Positions 6,184 to 13,383 of a stretch of 14,010 bases of DNA are shown one piece after another. Origin of the DNA: CAUSWF01 sp963535465 (lineage in GTDB: Bacteria > Bacillota_I > Bacilli_A > RF39 > UBA660); assembly GCA_963535465.1 (NCBI GenBank), contig CAUSWF010000016.1:1-14010 (forward strand). The letters are read 5' to 3'. Numbering within the stretch: the first letter of the stretch is position 1; the number at the start of each line of letters is the position of its first letter. Made by a program: the position numbers and the translations under genes. Below the pieces are notes generated by a model. That model saw nothing but the letters and a program-made list of their open reading frames with translations. It searched no databases and had not been told where the DNA came from.

Positions 6184-8485
6184 ACTTAGTAATATATGGA
6201 ATATCTTCTCCATATTCTTTTATATATTCATTATGTTCTTTAAGCATCATTTTACACCATTTTAGTAAATCTTTTGATGCCTTTGTATCTAGTTTAAGTT
6301 TTTCTAATGCATCCATAACTAGATGAAATCTATCAATTTCATTTTGTACTCTTATATCAAATGAAGTTGTTATAGTTCCTTCTTCCATGTATCCATGAAT
6401 TGACATGTTTTTATTTGTTCTTCTATAGGTTAGAGATTTTATTAAATCTTGGTACCCATGAAAGTTAAATATAATTGGTTTATCTTTTGTAAATAAGTAG
6501 TCATACTCTATGTCTTTTAATCCATTAGGATTATCTGTATGTGATTCTAATTTCATTAAATCTAATACGTTTATGTATCTTATTTTTATTCCTTTTATAT
6601 TCTCTTTTAGTATTGATATCGCTGCTAAAGACTCTAGAGTTGGAGTTTCACCAGATGATGCAAAAACGATATCTGGATTACCTTCATCATTTGTTGCGAA
6701 ATCCCAAATTCCTATTCCCTTTCCAACAAACTTTTTAGCTTGATTTTTACTTAACCATTGTGGTCTTTCGTGTTTTGATGCAACTACTACATTTATTTTG
6801 TTTTTTGTTTTTAGACATTTATCAAATGTATATATTAGTGTATTTGTATCAGGTGGTAAATAGATATTTACGATATCTTTTTTCTTAGATGCCATATGAT
6901 TTAAGAATCCTGGATCTTGATGAGTATATCCATTATGATCTTGTTGAAAAGCGTGTGACGTTAATAAGATATTTAGAGACGAAATAGGCATTCTCCAAGA
7001 TAATTCTTTTGTTACCTTTAGCCATTTAGCGTGCTGAGCAATCATAGAATCTACTACTCTAATAAATGCTTCATATGAATTTATAAAGCCATGTCTTCCT
7101 GTTAGTAAGTATCCTTCTAACATACCTTCTGCTAGGTGCTCTGATAGATATGAATCAAATACTTTTCCATCAGTTGCTAAATATTCATCATATTTATTAG
7201 TTCTATAATTCCATGTTCTATTTTCACTTTCAAATATATGATTTAATCTATTGGATAGTGCTTCGTCTGGGCCAAACATTCTAAAATTATTATTTGATTT
7301 GTTTAGTACAAATACATCTTTTATATAACTGCTTAGATTAGTTGTATCTTGTGAAAAATCTTCTCCATGTTTTCTTATATTTAGTGTGTATGAATCAGGA
7401 TTTGGTAAATTTAACTCTTTTAATAAAATTCCACCATTTGTATTTAGATTTGCTCCCATACTTCTTGAAAATGGAGGTATTAATACTTTTAATCTTTTTA
7501 CTAATCTTCCTTTTAAATCAAATAAGTTTTCTGGATGATATGATTTTAACCATTTTTCTAATAAATTTATATCTTCTTCAGACTTTATTTGAATTGGTAC
7601 TTGATGGGATCTAAATGTTCCTTCTACTTTTTTACCATTTATTTCTTTTGGCCCTGTCCAACCTTTTGGTGTTGTTACAACTATTATCGGTAGTTTTCCA
7701 CCTTTTTTCTTATATTTTTCTATATCTTTTAGTGCTTTGTCTAAGGCATTAGCCATATCTTTATGTATTTTTATTTCATCATGTCCTTCTACAAAATATA
7801 CATAATATCCTAAACCTTCAAAGTATTTTTTTATCTCTTCTTCAGTCATTTTACCAAATATTGTAGGGTTAGATATTTTATAACCGTTTCTATGTAATAT
7901 TGGTAAAACTACACCGTCTTTTTTATAATTTAAAAATTTATTAAAATTCCAAGATGTTGCGAGAGGTCCAGTTTCTGCTTCTCCATCTCCTACTATGCAT
8001 GATGCAATTAAATCTTTATTATCAAGGACTGCTCCTGCTGCATGAGACAAGCTATAACCTAGTTCTCCACCTTCATGAATTGAACCTGGTACAGCTGGTG
8101 CTACATGAGATGATACTCCTCCTGGAAATGAAAATTGTTTGAAAAATTTTTGCATGCCTTTTTCATCTCTTGTTATATCTTTATAAAATCTTGTATATGT
8201 TCCTTCTAAATATAAATTAGATAATATCGCTTGTCCTGCGTGACCTGGTCCTGCGATATATATCATTTTTAATTTATTTTTTATAATCAATCTATTTAGA
8301 TGCATATAGATAAAATTCTGCCCAGGTGCACTTCCCCAATGCCCTACAACATTCTTTTTTATATCTTTTATATCTAATTTTCTCCTTAATAGTGGATTAT
8401 CTAATAAATATAATTGCCCTACTGACAAATAATTTAATGCCTGAAAATATTCATTTAATAATTTTGCTTCCTTTGTACTTATCAT
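6170..8485 (-). CDS. xfp: Xylulose-5-phosphate / fructose-6-phosphate phosphoketolase
   Basis: Thiamine-diphosphate enzyme that cleaves xylulose 5-phosphate (often also fructose 6-phosphate) with phosphate to acetyl phosphate plus glyceraldehyde 3-phosphate (or erythrose 4-phosphate); the key step of heterofermentative and bifid-type sugar breakdown, with ATP made later through acetate kinase. The 771-aa length is close to the usual 780-830. Family hallmarks are VVGHWGSAPGQNFIY (46-60), AGPGHAGQA (78-86), the phosphoketolase signature EGGELGYSLSHAAGA (138-152) and the ThDP/Mg motif GDGEAETG (166-173). A later LAEGMLEGYLLTGRHGF segment contains the Glu expected to activate ThDP. The ATG has GAGGG at a good spacing. 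It is a single-gene unit with its own terminator; no acetate kinase or transketolase is nearby. Confidence 0.96.
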   Translation of the reverse strand: MISTKEAKLLNEYFQALNYLSVGQLYLLDNPLLRRKLDIKDIKKNVVGHWGSAPGQNFIYMHLNRLIIKNKLKMIYIAGPGHAGQAILSNLYLEGTYTRFYKDITRDEKGMQKFFKQFSFPGGVSSHVAPAVPGSIHEGGELGYSLSHAAGAVLDNKDLIASCIVGDGEAETGPLATSWNFNKFLNYKKDGVVLPILHRNGYKISNPTIFGKMTEEEIKKYFEGLGYYVYFVEGHDEIKIHKDMANALDKALKDIEKYKKKGGKLPIIVVTTPKGWTGPKEINGKKVEGTFRSHQVPIQIKSEEDINLLEKWLKSYHPENLFDLKGRLVKRLKVLIPPFSRSMGANLNTNGGILLKELNLPNPDSYTLNIRKHGEDFSQDTTNLSSYIKDVFVLNKSNNNFRMFGPDEALSNRLNHIFESENRTWNYRTNKYDEYLATDGKVFDSYLSEHLAEGMLEGYLLTGRHGFINSYEAFIRVVDSMIAQHAKWLKVTKELSWRMPISSLNILLTSHAFQQDHNGYTHQDPGFLNHMASKKKDIVNIYLPPDTNTLIYTFDKCLKTKNKINVVVASKHERPQWLSKNQAKKFVGKGIGIWDFATNDEGNPDIVFASSGETPTLESLAAISILKENIKGIKIRYINVLDLMKLESHTDNPNGLKDIEYDYLFTKDKPIIFNFHGYQDLIKSLTYRRTNKNMSIHGYMEEGTITTSFDIRVQNEIDRFHLVMDALEKLKLDTKASKDLLKWCKMMLKEHNEYIKEYGEDIPYITKWRWK

Positions 8486-8509
8486 ATCAATCCCTCTATT
8501 CTTACTATA

Positions 8510-8523
8510 TTAGTATATACTAA
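8510..8523. promoter_or_regulatory. 14-bp perfect palindrome upstream of xfp (candidate operator)
   Basis: TTAGTATATACTAA is self-complementary over 14 bp. It lies 25 nt upstream of the phosphoketolase start and overlaps the best -10 candidate of its promoter, where a repressor could act. AT-rich palindromes occur by chance in DNA of this composition, so this is tentative. Confidence 0.35.
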
Positions 8524-8548
8524 AATAAATATTTTTACTAGTTGTAAA
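8519..8548 (-). promoter_or_regulatory. Possible promoter of xfp
   Basis: On the minus strand, TTTACA (8543-8548) and TTTAGT (8519-8524) are 18 nt apart. The -35 is a 5/6 match and the -10 is a 4/6 match. Other -10-like hexamers (TATACT, TATAGT) nearby lack a -35, so the exact promoter is uncertain. Confidence 0.35.
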
Positions 8549-8587
8549 TGATAGATAATTATAAAACTAATATTAATTATAATAATA

Positions 8588-8616
8588 TTGAAAATATATG
8601 AGTATGATGTTAGAAT
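8588..8616 (+). promoter_or_regulatory. Promoter of the transglutaminase-like gene
   Basis: TTGAAA (8588-8593) and TAGAAT (8611-8616) are 17 nt apart, and TGT before the latter gives an extended -10. The start of transcription is predicted near 8623, leaving a leader of about 17 nt. It is divergent to the phosphoketolase promoter within the same 155-nt intergenic region. Confidence 0.7.
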
Positions 8617-8631
8617 AGTGAGTTATTCATG

Positions 8632-8636
8632 GGAGG
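8632..8636 (+). promoter_or_regulatory. Shine-Dalgarno site that decides the transglutaminase-like start
   Basis: GGAGG lies between two in-frame ATGs (8629 and 8641). It would be inside the coding sequence if 8629 were used and sits 4 nt before 8641, so 8641 is the likely start. Confidence 0.7.
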
Positions 8637-8640
8637 ATTT

Positions 8641-10158
8641 ATGAAAACAAATATACACGTTAGGTTTGATAATAAATTAAAGAAAATTAAGGTAGATGCT
8701 TTAAATCTTCACGATAATATGGATTTGGATATTTTTATTAGAATAAATAATAATATTAGTATAGATGAAATTTGTGCCCATATTTTTGATGCAATAGATA
8801 GAGACGTTAATGAAGATATTTTGAAGAATATTGTTATGAATTCTATAGAAAAACGCCGTTTTGATTCTCTATTTTTAGAAGCCAATAATGAGGATGCTTC
8901 CGAATATATTAATGCAAATAAAAAAATAATTTCAAATGAATATTCAAGTACTAAAATAATAATAGATAATAAATATAATTTTTTTGATTTAAATTTAAAG
9001 AATGAACTTTCTACACTTTTTTCTAAATATAGTAACGTGTTTATTAAAATACCTGAAAATGTTGAAATTGTTCAAATAGATGATATGATTACTACACTTA
9101 ATTTTATAGGTGGAATTATAAATAAAATTAAAAAGATGAATCTTTCTCCACTTGAGCAAATTATGTTTGTTTATGACTTTGTTAGAGATAGAGAATACAA
9201 AATGCCTAAAAGTGTTAATTTATATTACCAGAGTTATGATGTAAACCAAACTATACTTAGTGATAGAATAATTTGCTTAGGATTTGCTAATTTATTTAAT
9301 GCATTTTTATATAATTTAAATTTCAAGTCTATGGTAGATATGTTAGATGTTACAGATAAGAGTAAAATATATGGTCATGCTAGAAATTTAGTATATATTG
9401 AAGATGATAAATATGATGTACAAGGTTTATATTTTTTCGATCCTACTTGGGATTCTAAGAAACCTGATGACTTTTTCTTATTTAGATATAAATACTTCTG
9501 TATAACACCAGACGAAATGATTAAATCTAATAAAGATAATAGCTTTAAATCAATATTTTTCCCTACTTTAAAATCTAATTTAAGTAATGACTTTTTAATG
9601 AGTTATTCAAAGACTTTAAATGATGATACTAACATTTTATGTTCTAACGATATATTTACTACAATAAGTTATATTGAAAACTTACTTAACTGCAAAGAAA
9701 AGAAATTTGATGTTAATTTGATAGATTCAAAACTTGATATCAAAGAAATTTACGAAAAATTAAAAGATTATGATTTAATTTCTAGTAAAAAATTAACTGC
9801 TAATACATTATTAGAAGTTCTATGTAATGTTAGAAATTGGGAGAATTTTTATGATGAAAATAAATTTTCTTTTGATGCCGATACTCTTTACTCTATTATG
9901 AAAAATAGCGATTGGCATTTTGAATTTTCTCCTTTAGAACAATTTGGATATGACTTTTTAAAAACTTCACCAACTAATGAGGAAATTGCTGAAAACGATT
10001 ATAAAAAGTTAATAGTATTTTTAAATGATAGAGAAATAGTAGAAAAACCAAAACTAATTGTTGAATACAAAGAGGTTGTTAATGATCCTTCTATAAAAAC
10101 TAAAAAGAAAAAGAACAAGAAAAAGGAAAAGGAAAAGGAAAAGAAGAATTCTAAATAG
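8641..10158 (+). CDS. Cytosolic transglutaminase-like (Cys-His-Asp) protein
   Basis: 505 aa with no signal peptide or membrane segment. The middle carries a transglutaminase-like fold: a helix LSPLEQIMFVYDFVRD (168-183), then Cys212 in ICLGFANLF, His246 in YGHARNLVY and Asp267 in FFDPTWD, in the order and spacing of the papain-like triad of this superfamily. Bacterial members may be proteases, peptide-modifying enzymes or amidases rather than true cross-linkers, so the reaction is unknown. About 160 N-terminal and 220 C-terminal residues match no domain I recognise. The end (about 484-505) is almost all Lys and Glu and might bind nucleic acid or ribosomes. It is monocistronic, has its own promoter, and is the only gene on this strand here. 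Confidence 0.72.
   Translation: MKTNIHVRFDNKLKKIKVDALNLHDNMDLDIFIRINNNISIDEICAHIFDAIDRDVNEDILKNIVMNSIEKRRFDSLFLEANNEDASEYINANKKIISNEYSSTKIIIDNKYNFFDLNLKNELSTLFSKYSNVFIKIPENVEIVQIDDMITTLNFIGGIINKIKKMNLSPLEQIMFVYDFVRDREYKMPKSVNLYYQSYDVNQTILSDRIICLGFANLFNAFLYNLNFKSMVDMLDVTDKSKIYGHARNLVYIEDDKYDVQGLYFFDPTWDSKKPDDFFLFRYKYFCITPDEMIKSNKDNSFKSIFFPTLKSNLSNDFLMSYSKTLNDDTNILCSNDIFTTISYIENLLNCKEKKFDVNLIDSKLDIKEIYEKLKDYDLISSKKLTANTLLEVLCNVRNWENFYDENKFSFDADTLYSIMKNSDWHFEFSPLEQFGYDFLKTSPTNEEIAENDYKKLIVFLNDREIVEKPKLIVEYKEVVNDPSIKTKKKKNKKKEKEKEKKNSK
10121..10146 (+). repeat. Hexanucleotide (GGAAAA-type) repeat coding for the Lys/Glu tail
   Basis: Several consecutive AAGGAA/GGAAAA units encode alternating Lys and Glu at the C-terminus of the transglutaminase-like protein. 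Such tracts can slip during replication and change tail length. Confidence 0.6.
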
Positions 10159-10170
10159 AATTCTTCTTTA
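10141..10170. terminator. Bidirectional terminator between the convergent transglutaminase-like gene and htpG
   Basis: A perfect 13-bp stem, AAGAAGAATTCTA (10141-10153) with TAGAATTCTTCTT (10156-10168), and a 2-nt gap that opens to a 4-nt loop. On the + strand it continues into TTATTTTG; on the minus strand into a T-rich run (10120-10140). It overlaps the + gene's TAG and touches the htpG TAA, and it serves both genes. Confidence 0.85.
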
Positions 10171-12042
10171 TTTTGATATGATATCTACTATTAATTTTGT
10201 TATTTCTACTGGATTTTCTACAGGTAGTCCTGCGATTGTTCTTGCTTCACTATAAATAATTTTTGTATATTTATCAAATAATTCTTTATCTTCTTTATAG
10301 AGTTTTATTAATTTAGATGAGATAGGATGATTCTTATTTATTTCTAGTTGCATTTCTGCTTTTAAATATGAACCATTTGGCATTGCAGCAAATACTTTTT
10401 GCATTTCTATAGATATGTCTCCTTTTGTTGTAATACATACAGGAGAGTCATTTAATCTAGTTGTAAAGACTACATCAGATACATCTTTTAATACTTCTTT
10501 CATATGTTCTAACATATCTTTTTCTTTTGTGTTAATTTCTTCTAATTCTTTCTTTTCTTCTTCACTAATTATATCTAAATCAGCTTTTTCTATATTTTGG
10601 AATTTTTTGCCATCATAGTCTTGTAATGCAGTTATTGCAAATTCATCTACATAATCTGTTAGATATAAAACATCATATTCTAATTTAGATATTTTTTCTA
10701 ATTGTGGTAAAGTCGAAATCTTATCATAATTTTGACCTATAGCATAATAAATTGTTGATTGATTTTCTTTCATATTATCAACATATTCTTTTAATGTTAT
10801 TAATTTTTTATTATTCTTTGAATAAAACATTACTAAGTCTTTTAATTTATCTTTATCTTGCCCATAGTTATTATAAATTCCATACTTTAATCCTACACCG
10901 AAATTTTTAAATATTTCTTCATATTTTGTTCTATCATTAGTTAGAATATTTTCTAATTCTTTTCTAATTTTTGACTCTATACTCTTTTCTATTGTTCTTA
11001 AGGAAGATGATGATTGTAGAGTTTCACGAGAGATATTAAGTGGTAAATCTTCACAATCTACTACTCCTTTTACAAAACTAAAATAATCTGGAACTAGGTC
11101 TTCACATTTATCCATTATTAATACGCCATTAGTATATAGTGATAGACCTTTCTTATATTCATCACTATAGTAGTTGTATGGAGCATGAGATGGTATAAAT
11201 AGAAGAGATTTATATGATATTAGTCCTTCTACAGATGATGATATTGTTACACTTGGCTTGTCTAAATCACCAAATTTATTCATATAAAAATTATCATATT
11301 CTGCTTGATCAGTAGTCTTTTTATCTTTTTTCCATAAAGGTACCATAGAGTTAAGTATTTCTAATTCTTTATGATCTTCATATTCATGTTTTTCTTCATC
11401 TTTAAGTGTATGATGAGTTACAAGCATTTCTATAGGAAATTCTATATAATCCGAATACTTTTTAACTAAATTTTTTATCTCATATTCATTTAAATATTTA
11501 TCATAAGCAAATTCAGAATCGTTATCTTTTAAATATAAAGTTATTATAGTACCTCTATCTTTTTTAGTTGATTTTTCTATTTCGTATCCATCTTTTCCAT
11601 TGCTCTTCCAAGTATATGAATCTTCATTATCTTTTTTACTAGTTACTTCTACTTCTTTAGCAACCATAAAACTTGAATAAAAACCTACACCAAATTGTCC
11701 TATTACCATAGATTTATCTTTAGCATCTAATAACTCTTTAAAATCACTTGTGCCACTTTTAGCTATAGTACCAAGATTGTTTATTAAGTCATCTTTACTC
11801 ATACCTATACCATTATCTTTAATAGTTATAGTTCTTTTTTCTTCATCAAATGATATTTCTATTTTTAGATCTTTTCTATTTACTTTTATGTCTTTTGAAG
11901 TTAGAGAAATATAATATAGTTTATCTAAAGCATCTGATGCATTTGATATTAATTCCCTTAAAAATATATCTTTATTGGTATATATACTATTTATCATTAA
12001 ATCTAATATTTTTTTAGATTCTGTTTTAAATTCTTTTTTCAT
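10168..12042 (-). CDS. htpG: Molecular chaperone HtpG (Hsp90)
   Basis: Bacterial Hsp90, a homodimeric ATP-driven chaperone of the cytosol; 624 aa, the usual size. The GHKL ATPase domain shows FLRELISNASDALDKL (27-42, with Glu30, Asn34 and Asp38), DNGIGM (76-81), the lid region GTIAKSGT (91-98) and GQFGVGFYS (115-123). The middle domain has the expected catalytic-Arg loop NISRETLQ. The C-terminal dimerisation domain is complete, without the C-terminal MEEVD tail of eukaryotic cytosolic Hsp90, as expected for bacteria. The start has GAGGTG at a 5-nt spacing. It is a single-gene unit with its own promoter overlapped by a CIRCE operator, so heat-shock control by HrcA is likely. Confidence 0.97.
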   Translation of the reverse strand: MKKEFKTESKKILDLMINSIYTNKDIFLRELISNASDALDKLYYISLTSKDIKVNRKDLKIEISFDEEKRTITIKDNGIGMSKDDLINNLGTIAKSGTSDFKELLDAKDKSMVIGQFGVGFYSSFMVAKEVEVTSKKDNEDSYTWKSNGKDGYEIEKSTKKDRGTIITLYLKDNDSEFAYDKYLNEYEIKNLVKKYSDYIEFPIEMLVTHHTLKDEEKHEYEDHKELEILNSMVPLWKKDKKTTDQAEYDNFYMNKFGDLDKPSVTISSSVEGLISYKSLLFIPSHAPYNYYSDEYKKGLSLYTNGVLIMDKCEDLVPDYFSFVKGVVDCEDLPLNISRETLQSSSSLRTIEKSIESKIRKELENILTNDRTKYEEIFKNFGVGLKYGIYNNYGQDKDKLKDLVMFYSKNNKKLITLKEYVDNMKENQSTIYYAIGQNYDKISTLPQLEKISKLEYDVLYLTDYVDEFAITALQDYDGKKFQNIEKADLDIISEEEKKELEEINTKEKDMLEHMKEVLKDVSDVVFTTRLNDSPVCITTKGDISIEMQKVFAAMPNGSYLKAEMQLEINKNHPISSKLIKLYKEDKELFDKYTKIIYSEARTIAGLPVENPVEITKLIVDIISK

Positions 12043-12059
12043 ATTTTCACCTCATATAT

Positions 12060-12088
12060 TTTATACTACTTATTTTAGCAGTTGTCAA
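12060..12088 (-). promoter_or_regulatory. htpG promoter
   Basis: On the minus strand, a consensus TTGACA (12083-12088) and TATAAA (12060-12065) are 17 nt apart. The predicted transcription start is near 12053, where the Shine-Dalgarno site begins (12048-12053), leaving a leader of about 11 nt. The -35 lies within the CIRCE element. Confidence 0.8.
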
Positions 12089-12101
12089 TATCGAGTGCTA
12101 A
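12075..12101. promoter_or_regulatory. CIRCE operator (HrcA-binding site) of htpG
   Basis: The consensus is TTAGCACTC-N9-GAGTGCTAA. On the minus strand the first arm TTAGCACTC (12093-12101) is a 9/9 match, the spacer is exactly 9 nt, and the second arm AACTGCTAA (12075-12083) matches 7/9. It covers the -35 region, a position suited to repression by HrcA. No hrcA, groESL or dnaK gene is in the window. Confidence 0.85.
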
Positions 12102-12110
12102 AAAAGTTGA

Positions 12111-12143
12111 TAAAAAAAACAGACTAACCTTTGTTAGCTTGTT
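12111..12143 (-). terminator. Intrinsic terminator of the TasA-like operon
   Basis: In the transcript, AACAAGCTAAC (12133-12143) pairs with GTTAGTCTGTT (12118-12128) with one mismatch and one G-U pair around a 4-nt loop, followed by eight U (12112-12119). The TAG stop of the last gene lies in the descending arm. Confidence 0.85.
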
Positions 12144-12609
12144 TTGCATGTAATGAAACATTATATTGAATTGTTTGGGCAGATGATGAGTTACCAGTAA
12201 CATATACTTTATAAGAATCTGTTTTCTTTGTTTTAGGCAATGTTCCTGTTATAACTTTAATTGAAGATGGGGTATCACTTTGTTCTGTCCCACCTATTTT
12301 TTTCCAAGAATATTTACCAATTGTGTTATTGTTATTTTTGATTGTTACTGTGTAATCTACATCTGTATCAGTTAATTTTTCTACTCCGGCAACATTTTTA
12401 AAGTTTTTCACATTAACAATAAAGTATGCTTTATTATCCTCTTTATATGTATCTTTTGAATCTGTTTCTATATGAGCAATTAGTGTTCCAAATTGTGTAC
12501 CTATTGCTCCAGTTGTTCTACTAATATATCTAGAATATGTTACAGGAATTATAGTTAGTATTAAAAGAAAAAGCACTATAATTAATTTTATTTTTAATTT
12601 AGTTTTCAT
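12124..12609 (-). CDS. Small secreted protein with a SipW-type signal (TasA/camelysin-like)
   Basis: 161 aa. A basic N-terminus (MKTKLKIK) and hydrophobic stretch (about 9-23) are followed by VTYSRYIS, the kind of aromatic-containing cleavage region seen in substrates of the SipW signal peptidase. The mature part (about 135 aa) is Thr/Asn/Lys-rich and beta-prone, with DYTVTIKNNN and a C-terminal QTIQYNVSLHA strand, as expected of a small Ig-like/TasA-type sandwich. No wall-sorting motif or Cys is present. AGAGGGGG overlaps the stop of the preceding gene 12 nt upstream, so it is co-expressed with it. Last gene of the operon. A structural matrix or filament role is inferred from the family, not shown. 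Confidence 0.6.
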   Translation of the reverse strand: MKTKLKIKLIIVLFLLILTIIPVTYSRYISRTTGAIGTQFGTLIAHIETDSKDTYKEDNKAYFIVNVKNFKNVAGVEKLTDTDVDYTVTIKNNNNTIGKYSWKKIGGTEQSDTPSSIKVITGTLPKTKKTDSYKVYVTGNSSSAQTIQYNVSLHAKQANKG

Positions 12610-12621
12610 TTTTATCCCCCT

Positions 12622-13371
12622 CTATACTTTTTGTCTTGCTGTAACAAGTGCTCCCATAAGAAAATTTTTATCTTGATAATTATTTTCATTATCATCTGTA
12701 AAGTTCCATTTCCAGTATATCGTACTAACTTTTTCTTCACTAAACTCCGCCATAAGTGCTGTTTTATATTCTGGTGTAAACGTAGAAGTGCCGTCAATAT
12801 ATTTTTGATACTCTGCATTTTCAATCACATTGTGATATGGTACAGTGCAATTAGCATCTTTGTAAAACTTCAAATTTGGTGGTACCGAATTTTGTAATGA
12901 TCCTGCTGGTAATGGTGTAAGAATTACAGCGTATTCAGCATTTACTTCTGTTCCCGAAAAATCTATATTAATTTGTATCTTTCCTTTTGTTCCAGGCACT
13001 ACTTTAGTCATAGAATAGTTATTAGCAATAATTGTATCTTTCAAATTTATTTCAAAAGGGAGTGATATTGTATTATGACTACTATAAATTTCGCTATTAT
13101 TAATTTTCATAGCAACTTTCCATTTTGCTATATTGACAGAAGTGCTACTTTTTCCATCTGATGTATATTTGGCAAAAGATATTAAATAAACGGGAGATAC
13201 AACTAAAAGAATAAGTATAATCGTACATATTGACACTACTAAAATGTTTTTTCTTCTAGTTCTGTCAGTATATATCTCAGACGATAGTTTTTCCTGTTCT
13301 TTCATAGTTAAATTAAAGTCTTGTGATAATAATTTGTCAGTAAATTTTTCTTTATTAACTATTCTTTTCAT
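12622..13371 (-). CDS. TasA/camelysin-like exported protein with long N-terminal extension
   Basis: 249 aa. Unusually, about 41 charged, presumably cytosolic residues precede the hydrophobic segment (43-65), after which SFAKYTSDG fits a SipW-type cleavage region. The exported part carries features of the TasA/camelysin family: VNIAKWKV soon after the cleavage region, VVPGTKGKIQINIDFSGTEV (124-143) resembling the family's PGTSG...GTEV block, and a late WKWNFTDD (220-227). One Cys (175). The ATG has GAGG at a 6-nt spacing and lies 12 nt after the stop of the upstream gene. The family includes amyloid-like matrix fibre proteins and the protease-annotated camelysins; no HExxH zinc motif is seen, so a structural role is more likely. 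Confidence 0.65.
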   Translation of the reverse strand: MKRIVNKEKFTDKLLSQDFNLTMKEQEKLSSEIYTDRTRRKNILVVSICTIILILLVVSPVYLISFAKYTSDGKSSTSVNIAKWKVAMKINNSEIYSSHNTISLPFEINLKDTIIANNYSMTKVVPGTKGKIQINIDFSGTEVNAEYAVILTPLPAGSLQNSVPPNLKFYKDANCTVPYHNVIENAEYQKYIDGTSTFTPEYKTALMAEFSEEKVSTIYWKWNFTDDNENNYQDKNFLMGALVTARQKV

Positions 13372-13383
13372 CTTTTACCTCTC

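Noticed and set aside
8569..8589. 7-bp dyad AATATTA/TAATATT near the -35 of the transglutaminase-like gene
   Set aside because: It consists only of A and T in a region that is almost all A and T; such dyads are expected by chance.
740..12042. Possible Mycoplasma-type code (TGA as Trp), considered because of the AT content
   Set aside because: Trp codons are TGG throughout, and the metallopeptidase and membrane-protein genes end at TGA at the expected overlap positions.
12612..12824. 70-codon minus-strand frame within the end of the second TasA-like gene
   Set aside because: It overlaps an intact gene in another frame, has low-complexity composition and no supporting family similarity.
12622..13371. 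Camelysin as a functional metalloprotease
   Set aside because: Camelysins are annotated as peptidases, but no HExxH or other zinc motif is visible in this protein, so an enzymatic call is not supported.
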